Program-made: the position numbers and the translations under genes
Part shown: in pieces, positions 36,595 to 45,523 of the stretch
How the letters are laid out: each line of letters opens with the position of its first letter
Numbering within the stretch: the first letter of the stretch is position 1
DNA from: Halioglobus sp.
GTDB lineage: Bacteria; Pseudomonadota; Gammaproteobacteria; Pseudomonadales; Halieaceae
Assembly (NCBI GenBank): GCA_029246385.1
Contig: JAQWNG010000025.1
Coordinates: 186,001-250,000 of the forward strand
Length of the DNA: 64,000 nucleotides
Direction: 5' to 3'
Notes under the pieces: model-generated
Database searches by the model: none
Told to the model about the DNA's origin: nothing
What the model saw: only the letters and a program-made list of their open reading frames with translations

Positions 36595-37515
36595 CTAGTG
36601 ACTGCGATTCACTTGCAGCGTTCTGTTTGTCCCCTCACAAAATTCCCCTACTTCAGGTCGATAGCGTCGCGAATTGATGCTGACCTGCCAGCCTCCGCCA
36701 GCACGTTCTATCCGATAGCGGTTGTAATGAGCAATATCTGCTCCGTGCAGTCCAAGAGCAGAGGCCGATGGGACAGCGATAATGGGCAAGCTGCCATGGC
36801 GCGTTTGCAGTTCGTTGTAATGCGCGCGGTGTCCGTGTCCGTGCAAAACTATTTCGGCGCCGTGGTCCTCCAGCAGGGCCTGTATTTCGGGTGCGTTGGT
36901 CAGACGTTTACGCCACTGTTCTTTTCCTACTACGGGACAGTGGTGTAGATAGACGACTCGGAACAGGCCCGCATTTGCTGTGTGTTGCAATAGTGCGGGT
37001 AGACGATTCAATTGTTCGCTATCAATAGTGCCTGTGGCCATAAGCGGTGGCTTCGGGCAAGCGCTGGATAGCCCGATAAAGGCGATGCCCTCCCGCACTC
37101 TCAGACTGGGGAAGTTCAATGCGCCCCCAATGGTGTTGCGGTCGTCATCTGAGGCCATATAGTCCTGCCACAAGGCGAAGGTCTCGCTCCAGGGTGCAAC
37201 AACACACGCATCGTGATTTCCGGGTACCAGCGCTATTTGGTCGGGATTGCCTAGTGCCTGCAGCCACTCCCGAGCCTGCTTGAACTCCTGCGGCAAACCG
37301 ATATGGGTTAGGTCGCCGGTGACAAGTAGTTGATCGAGTTGTGATAACGCGAGGTCACGTTGCAGTGCTTCGAGCACTTCCGCCCGGTGCTCAAAGCGGC
37401 GCTTTCTGCGCCAGGACAGGTAGCCTAGACCCCGCTTGCTGAAAAGGTCGCGCCCGCGCACCCCTTTCAGCGAACTGAGATGGGGATCAGAAAGTTGTGC
37501 GAAGCGCTGCGGCAT
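36595..37515 (-). CDS. Metallophosphoesterase
   Basis: A 306-residue calcineurin-like phosphoesterase. Metal ligands in order: RFAQLSDPHLS (DxH), LLVTGDLTHIG (GD), LVPGNHDACV (GNHD), YLHHCPVV (H) and VLHGHGHRAHY (GHxH). It resembles cyclic-nucleotide or lipid-headgroup phosphoesterases (CpdA/LpxH-like). The frame extends upstream over the murA 3' end, but ATG 37515 with a GAGG upstream and the motif at residue 9 set the start. Last gene of the acp-spt-murA group. It might dephosphorylate a lipid intermediate. Confidence 0.88.
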   Translation of the reverse strand: MPQRFAQLSDPHLSSLKGVRGRDLFSKRGLGYLSWRRKRRFEHRAEVLEALQRDLALSQLDQLLVTGDLTHIGLPQEFKQAREWLQALGNPDQIALVPGNHDACVVAPWSETFALWQDYMASDDDRNTIGGALNFPSLRVREGIAFIGLSSACPKPPLMATGTIDSEQLNRLPALLQHTANAGLFRVVYLHHCPVVGKEQWRKRLTNAPEIQALLEDHGAEIVLHGHGHRAHYNELQTRHGSLPIIAVPSASALGLHGADIAHYNRYRIERAGGGWQVSINSRRYRPEVGEFCEGTNRTLQVNRSH

Positions 37516-37600
37516 GGCTTGGTATTCCTCGTCGCCGTTATTGTAGCACTTACCGATCAGCGCCTGACATTGCAACCAATAGTGAACGCCTAGCTTGGTA

Positions 37601-38851
37601 TCAAACGCGGCGGATGGAGGCCCCCAACTCTGCCAGTTTCCGATCGATATTGGCATAACCTCGATCGAGGTGATAGACGCGGTCGATGACAGTTTCACCG
37701 TCGGCTGTCAGAGCAGCAATGATTAATGAGGCAGACGCGCGCAAGTCAGTGGCCATAACCTGAGCGCCCTGCAGTCGTTCGCGACCCTTTACAATGGCGG
37801 TTCGGCCTTGCAATTCAATATCAGCTCCCATGCGTTGTAATTCGGCGACATGCATAAAGCGATTTTCGAAAATGTTTTCTACTACCGTGGCAGAGCCTTC
37901 GGCTAGCGCGTTGAGCGCCATGAATTGCGCCTGCATGTCGGTGGGGAAGGCTGGAAAGGGTGCTGTGTGTATGTTGACTGCCTTGCAGCGCTTACCGCCA
38001 GTGTCGAGATGAATCCAGTCTGGCCCCAGTTTCAGCCGACAGCCTGCCTGTTCCAGTTTGCCTAATACGTGTTGTAAATAGTCGGGGTTTGTTTCCCGCA
38101 CGGTGATGTCGCCGCGCGTAGCAGCCGTCGCCGCTAAAAAAGTCCCAGTTTCTATACGGTCAGGCGGCACCTTGTGGGCGGCGCCGTGCAGTTGTTTTAC
38201 GCCTTCGATGGTAATGGTGGCGGTGCCCGCCCCGCTAATTTTGGCACCCATAGATTGCAGTAGTCGCGCAAGATCACCTATTTCTGGTTCCATTGCACAA
38301 TTTTCTAACGTTGTCACGCCCTCAGCGAGAGTCGCCGCCATTAACAGGTTTTCGGTGGCTGTCACTGAAGGAACATCAAACGCCACATGTGCACCACGCA
38401 AGTGCTTGGCCTTGGCTTTGATATACCCCGCCTCAATGCGGATGTCTGCGCCCAATGCCTGCAGCCCAACAATATGCTCATTGACCGGCCGCGAACCAAT
38501 GGCACACCCTCCCGGTAGCGACACATCGGCTTCCCCAAAACGGGCTAGCAGGGGGCCGAGCAACAGGATTGATGCACGGATGGTTTTGACCAGTTCGTAG
38601 GGTGCGCGCACCGAATGTATTTGGCGGCTGTCGAGGACTAACTCAGTACCAGAGCGTTCTACTTTCGTGCCGAGCAATTCCAGCAGTTGCAACGCCGTAT
38701 CTATATCGCGCACGTCAGGTAAATTATTGATGTGCAGGGGTTCGGCGCTGAGCAAAGAGGCGGCAATAATCGGGAGTGCAGCATTTTTCGCGCCTGCCAC
38801 TGTGACCTCACCACGCAATGGGCCGTTGCCCGTGATAAAAATTCGTTCCAT
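37601..38851 (-). CDS. murA: MurA-like UDP-GlcNAc 1-carboxyvinyltransferase
   Basis: A 416-residue EPSP-synthase-fold enzyme that adds enolpyruvate to UDP-GlcNAc at the start of peptidoglycan synthesis. Key residues are present: AGAKNAALP (Lys/Asn), LPGGCAIGSRP with the active-site Cys, FPTDMQAQ (general base Asp), ENRFMH, TDLRASAS and HLDRGY. One change is visible: the RPVD of typical MurA reads RPVN, at a position near the UDP-sugar site. ATG 38851 overlaps the spt stop by one base. Its place inside an acp-spt operon is unusual; it may be the only murA or a second copy for another pathway. Confidence 0.92.
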   Translation of the reverse strand: MERIFITGNGPLRGEVTVAGAKNAALPIIAASLLSAEPLHINNLPDVRDIDTALQLLELLGTKVERSGTELVLDSRQIHSVRAPYELVKTIRASILLLGPLLARFGEADVSLPGGCAIGSRPVNEHIVGLQALGADIRIEAGYIKAKAKHLRGAHVAFDVPSVTATENLLMAATLAEGVTTLENCAMEPEIGDLARLLQSMGAKISGAGTATITIEGVKQLHGAAHKVPPDRIETGTFLAATAATRGDITVRETNPDYLQHVLGKLEQAGCRLKLGPDWIHLDTGGKRCKAVNIHTAPFPAFPTDMQAQFMALNALAEGSATVVENIFENRFMHVAELQRMGADIELQGRTAIVKGRERLQGAQVMATDLRASASLIIAALTADGETVIDRVYHLDRGYANIDRKLAELGASIRRV

Positions 38852-40053
38852 TAGTCTGCCTGAGTGCCGGTTATGAGGCCGGCGGCTTTGAGGTCGGCAT
38901 AGGCCGCGATGATGGTATCGATCTGTGCGCTGGAGTGGGCTGCGCTGACGCTGTTGCGTAGCAAAAAATTGGTTGAAGGGGAGGCTGGTGGAATGACTAG
39001 ATTGACGTAGACCCCGGCCTGCATCAATGCCTTCCAGCAGTCGATCGTGCGTGAGCGATCCTCTAGGGTTACCGCAACGACCGGGCTGGCGGTCGGGCCT
39101 ACCGGGAGACCCATAGATTTGAGCCCATGATAAAGACGGTTGCAGTTGTCCCACAATTTCGTCTGCAGTTCGGGTTCGGCGGCGGTTATGCGCAATGCTT
39201 CACGTGTGGAAGCGATGATGGACGGTGAAGACGATGCGGTGAAGATATAAGATTTGATGCAAAAACGAATGGCCGCCAATTCCGCATGCCGGCTGACACA
39301 AAAACCACCGATGGCGCCCAGGCTTTTACTGAACGTCCCACAAAAAAAGTCGACGTCGGCTTCTATTCCAGCTGCTTGAGCTGCGCCCCGCCCGGTGGCG
39401 CCCATGACGCCCATGGAGTGAGCTTCATCCACAAACAGATAGCCACCGTATTCGCGCTTCACCGCGGCGATTTCCCGCAGTGGGGCGACATCGCCCAGCA
39501 TGGAATAAATACCCTCGGCGATAATTAACGCTTGATGAGCACGATCGCCCAGTCGGCGCAGTCGTTTGGCAAGATCCTCGGGATCGCTGTGCTTAAAACG
39601 TATAATCTCTGCGCCGCTCAGCTTGACCCCGGTGTAAATGCTAGCGTGGCTGTCGGCATCGAGGAGAATGACATCCCCGGGGCCGGCCAGCGTAGCGCAC
39701 ATGCCCATGGTTGCCGTATAGCCGGTGGAGAATACGATTGCGTTGTCTACGCCATAGAACTGCGCTATTTCCGTCTCCAGCGCCTGATGCTCAACGAAAG
39801 AGCCGTTCGCGAGCCGAGACCCCGTGGTGCCTGTTCCCCAGCGTGTTGCGGCATCTTGAGCAGCTTTGATGCAGCGCGGGTCAAAAGACAGGCCCAAGTA
39901 ATTATTGGTGCCTGCTAGGATCACGTTATGGCCTTGCACGACACCCTCTGTGGCAGACAGAATTTTCTCGGTAACGGCGCCGAAGGGCGCAACGTTGCGC
40001 TCTGCGAGCTCGGCCTGAAAGTCGGCCATAGGTTTAAATTTGTCGAACAGCAT
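38851..40053 (-). CDS. spt: Serine palmitoyltransferase (alpha-oxoamine synthase)
   Basis: A 400-residue PLP enzyme that condenses serine with an acyl thioester to 3-ketosphinganine, the first step of sphingolipid synthesis. Seen: LAGTNNYLGL, TGTTGSRLANGS, LLDADSHASIY, YLFVDEAHSMGVMG (PLP Asp/His) and the Schiff-base Lys in TFSKSLGAIGG near residue 244. The length and N-terminus (LFDKFKPM, APFG) fit Sphingomonas/Caulobacter-type Spt rather than KBL or BioF. An ACP gene lies 34 nt upstream, as in other spt loci. BioF-like activity cannot be excluded by sequence alone, but the context favours Spt. Confidence 0.88.
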   Translation of the reverse strand: MLFDKFKPMADFQAELAERNVAPFGAVTEKILSATEGVVQGHNVILAGTNNYLGLSFDPRCIKAAQDAATRWGTGTTGSRLANGSFVEHQALETEIAQFYGVDNAIVFSTGYTATMGMCATLAGPGDVILLDADSHASIYTGVKLSGAEIIRFKHSDPEDLAKRLRRLGDRAHQALIIAEGIYSMLGDVAPLREIAAVKREYGGYLFVDEAHSMGVMGATGRGAAQAAGIEADVDFFCGTFSKSLGAIGGFCVSRHAELAAIRFCIKSYIFTASSSPSIIASTREALRITAAEPELQTKLWDNCNRLYHGLKSMGLPVGPTASPVVAVTLEDRSRTIDCWKALMQAGVYVNLVIPPASPSTNFLLRNSVSAAHSSAQIDTIIAAYADLKAAGLITGTQAD

Positions 40054-40087
40054 GGTATTGATCTACCTCGGAATTAACCCGTGACGC

Positions 40088-40330
40088 TCAGAGATTGAGT
40101 TGTTTGACCTTAGTTGCTAGGTCGCCAATAGTGTTGACGTCAGGGAGAATATTTAAGGGAATAGATATATCAAAGTGATCCTCGATTTTTTCAATAAACT
40201 CCATCACTTCTAAAGAGCTTAGCCCGATATCTGCCACCAGTGACGTGTCCTCAGACAGCACCAGCTTGTTTTTATTCTGTGATTCGAGCGCGCTGCAGAG
40301 GAAGTTGAGATATTCTAAATAGTCGGTCAT
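40088..40330 (-). CDS. Acyl carrier protein paired with spt
   Basis: An 80-residue ACP. The phosphopantetheine Ser lies in DIGLSSLEVMEF near residue 38; the usual DSL reads SSL here. The helix pattern fits ACPs. It sits directly upstream of spt in the same direction, the arrangement of Caulobacter acpR, whose product delivers acyl groups to Spt. Probably charged by the FAAL at 24911 and activated by a phosphopantetheinyl transferase such as the one at 1851. Divergent from the ELM1-like gene at 40408. Confidence 0.9.
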   Translation of the reverse strand: MTDYLEYLNFLCSALESQNKNKLVLSEDTSLVADIGLSSLEVMEFIEKIEDHFDISIPLNILPDVNTIGDLATKVKQLNL

Positions 40331-40407
40331 TGTGTTGCTGCTCTTGCGTCGATCAAGGTAAATCGTTAAATTTCAGAGGCTTAAACTATACCGATGGAAT
40401 AATAGTA

Positions 40408-41454
40408 ATGCCAGTAATTTGGTTGATCGACGCTTATCGCGCAGGAGAACGCGGGCAGGTGCGCGCGCTAGTCGATGCATTGGGTTGGCCCTACAAAGTC
40501 AAGGTGCTGAGCTATCGCAATTTTGCGTTCTTGCCACATGCCTTGGGACAGTCCACCCTGCGAGGCATCACCTCCGAGTCTGCCGCGACACTCGGTCCCC
40601 CCTGGCCAGACCTAGTGATCAGTAGTGGCGTGCGCAATGAACCAGTTTGTCGTTGGATTCGAGCCGAATCTGGAGATCGGACACATTATGTGCATGTTGG
40701 GCGACCCTGGGGTGCGTTGGATTCTTTCGACCTAGTGATTACCACGCCGCAATATCGTGTGCCGTCTCATCCTAAGGTGCTTAACAATATGCTGACCCTG
40801 CACAGAGTGACAGCGCCGCGTCTGGCGCAGGCTCGGATACAATGGGAGTCGACGTTTGCTGATTTGCCAAGTCTGCGTATCGCGGTAATGGTGGGTGGTG
40901 ACAGCGGACCATTCACGCTGGGGCCGCAGGCGGCAGCCCGTTTGGGCGCACAGGCTTCCCGCATGGCGAAGGCTCATGGTGGGTCGCTGCTGGTCTCCAC
41001 CAGTTCGCGTACCTGCTCGGCGGCACAGGATGCGCTGCAGTCTGCCATTACCGCGCCGAGCTATTTTTATCGCTGGCCGGGCGAAGGTTCAGAGAATCCC
41101 TACGAGGGCATTTTGGCGTGGGCTGATCGTTTGATTGTTACCGGTGACAGTATCGCGATGTTGTCGGAGGCGTTGGCCACAGGTAAGCCGGTGGCAATGT
41201 TTGATGTCGGTGGCATGCGTGACCTACATGATCCAACTGGTAGGGATTTTCGCCTAGGGGGCGTGCTTTACGCGGCACTGCTGCGCTGGTTCTGGCAGCC
41301 GCTGAGCCGAGATATTACGTTGGTGCATAGCCAATTGCATGAGACAGGCTGTGCTACATGGATGGAGGAAGCATGGGTTACGCCAACAGTGCCAGCGCAG
41401 ACAGACATGCAGCGGGCTGTCGAGGCCGTGCGCAAACTACTTAGCGAGGGCTGA
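40408..41454 (+). CDS. ELM1/DUF1022-family protein (copy A)
   Basis: A 348-residue protein of the mitochondrial-fission ELM1-like family (DUF1022). Family pattern: WLIDAYRAGERGQVRAL, PPWPDLVISSGVRNEP, VHVGRPWG, VMVGGDSGPFTL, YRWPGEGSENPYEG and VTGDSIAMLSEALATGKPVAMF. The fold resembles GT-B glycosyltransferases and the C-terminal part looks like a nucleotide-sugar site. ATG 40408 follows GGAATAA. Two further paralogues lie at 46468 and 52632. Its last 18 nt overlap the convergent ABC transporter gene. A role as a sphingolipid glycosyltransferase is inference. Confidence 0.85.
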   Translation: MPVIWLIDAYRAGERGQVRALVDALGWPYKVKVLSYRNFAFLPHALGQSTLRGITSESAATLGPPWPDLVISSGVRNEPVCRWIRAESGDRTHYVHVGRPWGALDSFDLVITTPQYRVPSHPKVLNNMLTLHRVTAPRLAQARIQWESTFADLPSLRIAVMVGGDSGPFTLGPQAAARLGAQASRMAKAHGGSLLVSTSSRTCSAAQDALQSAITAPSYFYRWPGEGSENPYEGILAWADRLIVTGDSIAMLSEALATGKPVAMFDVGGMRDLHDPTGRDFRLGGVLYAALLRWFWQPLSRDITLVHSQLHETGCATWMEEAWVTPTVPAQTDMQRAVEAVRKLLSEG

Positions 41455-43182
41455 CTGTTCTTCTTTAGGCAATAAGCTGGCAGTGCCATCGATCATCCGG
41501 TAGACATAATCGGCCGCCTGCACCATGGCGCGATTGTGGGAAATAGCCAATATGGTGAGCTGCCCTTTCAGGCCTCCAAGCGTTTTGCAGATAGCATCCT
41601 CACTCTCGCGATCCAAGGCACTGGTGGCTTCATCGAGAATTAACAGGCGCGGTCGGTTTACCAGTGCTCTCGCGATTACGATACGCTGGCGCTGACCACC
41701 GGAGAGCTTGCCGCCCCTCTCGCCGACCATGGTACTCAAGCCTTCTGGCAGCCTGGATACGAACGCCCAGGCGTCGGCGGCACGCAGCGCCCGCTCCGCG
41801 TCGTTAATGCTCAGCGTCGGGTCTCCTAACGTCACATTCTGCAAGATGCTGTCATGCAGCAGAATGGTGTCCTGCGGCACGTAACCTATCAGGCTGCGCC
41901 ATAGTCTCAGGTCGACACTCTGCAGCGGAATGCCGTCTATTAGAATGTCGCCGCTCGCGGGCTGCAGGAGGCCTATCGTCAGATCGACAATAGTAGTTTT
42001 CCCGGCGCCAGAAGATCCGACCAGTGTGGTGAGTGAGCCCGCTTCAATCTGTAACGATAAGCCGTTAAATACCGGGTGCCGCTCGTCGTAATCAAACGTG
42101 ACGTTGGCAAAGTCGATGGTTCTGTCAAAGTGTGGGCTGACGTCGCCGCCAAGATGCTCTTCGGCATTATTGGCATTATTTATAGAATCCAATAGTGCCC
42201 AGTAGGCACTCTCCCCCTGTGCCAGTTTTTGGTATTGCTTTTGCACTTTCCCAAAGAATGCAAAGGCGCGTCCCAAGGCAACGACTAACACCATCACTAC
42301 TGGCAGATCCATGCTGAATTTGGCCACGGAGACATACACGCCTAGGCAAATAAATGTCGTGAACATAAGCTCCTGGCCTGAGTCCAGTGAAGCGGCGCTC
42401 ATCACTTGGCGGCGCAGAGCCTTGTTCAGACGATTCGTGTCCTGCGCTAGTACCTTGTCCGCGAGGTGCTCCCGCGCCATCGCCTTTAAGGGTTTGACCG
42501 ATTGCAGGGTATCGGTAAGATTAGACATTAGCGACGTCATTAGCAGGGTCTGTTTTTTACCTGCTCGACGGGTGATTCTCACCAAAAAGTGCGACAGGCC
42601 AATCACGATAACCCCGGCACCGATGCCCGCCACCGATGCCTGCCAAGACAGCGCAAAGGCTACGCCCCCGTAGACCAGCCCTTGAATCAGATAGATGATT
42701 GCGCTGGCACCATTGATAAAAGCAGCAGACGACCGCTGGGCTTCTGAGGCCAGTGCATTGGTTAATTTGCCTACCGGCTGATGCAAAAAATATTCCCATT
42801 TGCTGCGCAACACCACACGCAGCAATTGCAGGCGCAAGTCGGTGCTGACTTGGGCTGCGGTATAGCCCACCTGCCGCTGACCTATGAGTAAAAAGACACT
42901 TTTAAAGGCAACTCCGCCCAGTACAATCAGGAGCATGTTGAGCAGGGTCGGCGTAATGCCAATGCTCCCCAGTGTGTCCAGTACAGTGCGCTCAAACTCA
43001 TTCTGGGTTGCCGTATCTGCGCCCGGCAACATGTTAGTTGCTTCAGGTCCTAGTGCAATATTCAGCAGTGGTAGCAGCGCGGATAGCCCGATACCTTCCG
43101 CAGCGCCTGACAGCAACAGCGCTAGAATCATAAGCGTGCTTTGCCAGGGATAGGCGCGAAAGAAACTGAGTATCAGGCGCAC
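41437..43182 (-). CDS. MsbA-like ABC exporter (fused permease-ATPase)
   Basis: A 581-residue half-transporter with six membrane helices (about residues 15-300) and a C-terminal ATPase. ATPase motifs: LVGSSGAGKTTI Walker A near residue 380, YVPQDTILLHDS Q-loop, KLSGGQRQRIVIARAL signature, LLILDEATSALD Walker B and LAISHN switch His. GTG 43182 with GAGGAG upstream. It lies 73 nt after the LptG-like gene in the same direction. With the LptF/G-like pair it forms a plausible export group: flipping across the inner membrane, then extraction. Substrate likely an envelope lipid. Confidence 0.92.
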   Translation of the reverse strand: MRLILSFFRAYPWQSTLMILALLLSGAAEGIGLSALLPLLNIALGPEATNMLPGADTATQNEFERTVLDTLGSIGITPTLLNMLLIVLGGVAFKSVFLLIGQRQVGYTAAQVSTDLRLQLLRVVLRSKWEYFLHQPVGKLTNALASEAQRSSAAFINGASAIIYLIQGLVYGGVAFALSWQASVAGIGAGVIVIGLSHFLVRITRRAGKKQTLLMTSLMSNLTDTLQSVKPLKAMAREHLADKVLAQDTNRLNKALRRQVMSAASLDSGQELMFTTFICLGVYVSVAKFSMDLPVVMVLVVALGRAFAFFGKVQKQYQKLAQGESAYWALLDSINNANNAEEHLGGDVSPHFDRTIDFANVTFDYDERHPVFNGLSLQIEAGSLTTLVGSSGAGKTTIVDLTIGLLQPASGDILIDGIPLQSVDLRLWRSLIGYVPQDTILLHDSILQNVTLGDPTLSINDAERALRAADAWAFVSRLPEGLSTMVGERGGKLSGGQRQRIVIARALVNRPRLLILDEATSALDRESEDAICKTLGGLKGQLTILAISHNRAMVQAADYVYRMIDGTASLLPKEEQSALAK

Positions 43183-43255
43183 TTGGATAGCTCCTCGAAT
43201 GTGGCGTTAGTGAACAGCGCTGTTAATCTTGGCATAAATTTGGTCACAGTTTTTT

Positions 43256-44326
43256 TTACCAACGCAAACGCCGCAGCAGCAACAGGCCAGCGGCCAGTGT
43301 GATCAACGTCGGTAATAGGGCGACCAGTGGAATATTCCACTGCAGGAGCTGTCCGAGTGAGAAAACAATTTGTGCGCCCAAATAAAACAGTATACCCAGT
43401 AAAGCACCAATGCCTATACTGACTCCCAAGCTGCGATCGCGGCCCGCACTGATGCTCGCACTGATTGCGGTGCCGAGCAGAACCATAGCGCATACAGTTA
43501 GTGGCATCAGAAGTCTTTGCCAGAACGCATGCATGTATTTTTCTATAGGCTGTCCATTGGTGGCCCGATATTGGCTGTAACGATAGAGTAACGATAGATT
43601 CATGCTGTCAACGGGCAATGTGAGTGTAGGCAGCTCATCACGGGACCAAAGGTTAGTAATTTTCAGTGCATCGTGGGTCCGGGTTTGAAGTTGACCGTCT
43701 ACCAATATTTTTTCTCTGACCGCTTGGAATATCCATGTTCTATCGTTTTCAACAATGGCTGTGCTCGCTTGCAGCGCGCGAACCAGCTGATTCGACGGAT
43801 TAAATTCAAAGAGACTAATGCCCCCTGGTACATTGTCTTCGGACATAATCATCAGATGGATATAACTCTGCCCATCTGTAGACCAGACGCCGCCACCTGG
43901 AAGCCATCCGGAGCCTCCGTCGCGCAAGCGCTGCCGTTCTTGCCCAGCCGATTGCTGCAGTTGAGGCGTGATGTATTCCATGCAGATCCATAAGCTAGCC
44001 ATTAACAGCATAGTCGGTAAGGCGAGTGTGGCGAGTAACTGTGACGGAGAGAAACCAGTACAACTGACAATGGTCAGCTCGTTGTGGCGATCAAGGGTCG
44101 ACAGCGCAACAATACTGCCGAGTAGCGCAATCACTGGAGCCAAATTTACTAATTGATTCGGCAGGGTGAGCAACGTATAGCGTGCTATGGCTAGGGTATG
44201 GTAGTGATCTCCTGCGCGATCCAGTTCTTGGGTGAAGCTGATTAGACCAAAAATGGCTGCCAGTACTACCATGACCAGCATCCAGCCTTTGGCGACGCTT
44301 AACCCGATATAGCGCTGCAAAATCAC
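43256..44326 (-). CDS. LptG-like permease of an Lpt-type exporter
   Basis: A 356-residue protein with the LptF/LptG layout. Paired N-terminal helices start at ILQRYIGLSVAKGWMLVM, a periplasmic beta-jellyroll loop spans about residues 100-265, and three to four C-terminal helices follow. LTIVSCTGFSPSQLL is the conserved cytosolic coupling-helix region. The frame is open to 44587, but GTG 44326 overlapping the LptF-like stop (GTGA) is the natural start and gives the family length. In E. coli LptFG with LptB extract LPS from the inner membrane. There is no pepA, lptB or lptC here, so this may be a second, special-purpose pair. Confidence 0.85.
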   Translation of the reverse strand: MILQRYIGLSVAKGWMLVMVVLAAIFGLISFTQELDRAGDHYHTLAIARYTLLTLPNQLVNLAPVIALLGSIVALSTLDRHNELTIVSCTGFSPSQLLATLALPTMLLMASLWICMEYITPQLQQSAGQERQRLRDGGSGWLPGGGVWSTDGQSYIHLMIMSEDNVPGGISLFEFNPSNQLVRALQASTAIVENDRTWIFQAVREKILVDGQLQTRTHDALKITNLWSRDELPTLTLPVDSMNLSLLYRYSQYRATNGQPIEKYMHAFWQRLLMPLTVCAMVLLGTAISASISAGRDRSLGVSIGIGALLGILFYLGAQIVFSLGQLLQWNIPLVALLPTLITLAAGLLLLRRLRW

Positions 44327-45390
44327 CGTCGTTTCATCCTTGGGAATATTACCAGTGCTGCTAATAGGCCGGCCTGAATGGCATAGGCGGCCCACAACCC
44401 GGGTATGGCTGCAAGTGTACCTTGCTCCATGAGCGTACGCAGAACGCTTATCATTGAGAATAGAGTGATGTAAGCCAGCAATGCAATAGAAACGTTCCGA
44501 AAGCGGGATTCTCTCGGTGCGGAACGAGCCAGTGGCACGGCAATCAAGGCGAGAAGAACCGTTGCTAGTGGTGTGGTTATTCGCCACTGGTATTCTGCGA
44601 CATCCTTAGGGTTGGAGGATTTTGACAGGTTCAGCGTGGTTTCTGCCTTACGCCGATATTTCGCCTGCGCCTCCTCGTTGGGCAGTTGGACGACCAGTTC
44701 TTTGAACTTCAGGGTCAAATCCTCGCCCCCCCGATTGTCCAGCAGATAATTGTAGCCATTGTAAAAAGTGGCTTGCATAGCTTGGTCAGGGTTGAGCGTA
44801 GGCATCGCCGCAGACTCTGCAATAATGATTTCCGAGCGCGCCTCCTTAGCGTAACTCTTTTGCAAAAAGACCCCTTTGTGCAATCCACCTGCTAGGTCTA
44901 CGTCTTGGGCTATAAAGGTATAGTCGCTGCCGTCCATGGTGACGAATTCGTCAGCTGACATTTGCTTCAAATCAAATTCAGCCGCGGCCTGCGATTCTAG
45001 GGCGTAGCTAGTACGAAACGCCCACGGGCGTCCCAGAGTGGACATTACGCCGGTGATGAGAGCAACGACGAGTGCAAGTTTTAATACCGCTTGGAGGATG
45101 CGGGCGCGACTAACGCCTGCGGCATAGAGCGCGCTCATCTCAGAATCACGGTAGAGTCGGCCTATGGCTGACAACACCGAGAAGAAAAATGCCGAGGGCA
45201 ATAATATTTCCAGCGTGATCAGCGTGTTGAGGCTGACAAGTTTGACTGCGGTTAGCGTATCCAGCTGTCCGTCCGCGGCGAGGGTCAATTGGCGCGCTGC
45301 GGAAAAGCCGATAAAAACCAGTACTAGGAGGCCGAGCCCAGTACAGAAGGGGCGAATAATTTCCCGGCTGATGTGGCGATCGATAATCAA
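44323..45390 (-). CDS. LptF-like permease of an Lpt-type exporter
   Basis: A 355-residue partner of the LptG-like protein. It begins IIDRHISREIIRPF, the usual LptF opening, with SEMSALYAAGVSRARILQAVLKLA as the cytosolic coupling segment. A periplasmic domain runs from about residue 90 to 250, followed by C-terminal helices. I place the start at TTG 45390 because it begins the conserved region; ATG 45471 would add 27 unrelated residues. Translationally coupled to the LptG-like gene. The divergent sulfotransferase gene lies 133 nt away. Confidence 0.83.
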   Translation of the reverse strand: MIIDRHISREIIRPFCTGLGLLVLVFIGFSAARQLTLAADGQLDTLTAVKLVSLNTLITLEILLPSAFFFSVLSAIGRLYRDSEMSALYAAGVSRARILQAVLKLALVVALITGVMSTLGRPWAFRTSYALESQAAAEFDLKQMSADEFVTMDGSDYTFIAQDVDLAGGLHKGVFLQKSYAKEARSEIIIAESAAMPTLNPDQAMQATFYNGYNYLLDNRGGEDLTLKFKELVVQLPNEEAQAKYRRKAETTLNLSKSSNPKDVAEYQWRITTPLATVLLALIAVPLARSAPRESRFRNVSIALLAYITLFSMISVLRTLMEQGTLAAIPGLWAAYAIQAGLLAALVIFPRMKRR

Positions 45391-45472
45391 GGGGGTCGTG
45401 TTCCTGTCGAGGCAAGCTGCTATTCTACATGAAGCGCCCGCTATCTGGTCATTTTGGCTTGCTTCGCGCATA

Positions 45473-45489
45473 ATTGCACGCTTTGCAAT
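45473..45489. promoter_or_regulatory. Inverted repeat ATTGCA-N5-TGCAAT between lptF-like and sulfotransferase genes
   Basis: A perfect 6-bp inverted repeat with a 5-bp centre in the short divergent spacer. It overlaps a 10-bp palindrome TGCAATTGCA (45484-45493). Such nested symmetry in a divergent promoter region suggests a shared operator, but these AT-rich hexamers can arise by chance. Confidence 0.3.
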
Positions 45490-45523
45490 TGCAACTTCAT
45501 CCTGTCTGCGAGTATTACGCTAA

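Noticed and set aside
38103-38600. 165-codon plus-strand frame inside murA
   Set aside because: Antisense shadow of an intact murA; low-complexity Ala/Ser/Pro composition.
38852-39154. N-terminal extension of the murA frame upstream of 38851
   Set aside because: It overlaps spt in another frame, is Arg/Pro/Gln-rich, and MurA homologues start at MERIFITGNG.
39532-39918. 128-codon plus-strand frame inside spt
   Set aside because: Antisense shadow of a gene with complete PLP-enzyme motifs.
44327-44587. N-terminal extension of the LptG-like frame
   Set aside because: Overlaps the LptF-like gene; GTG 44326 gives the normal length and a GTGA coupling.
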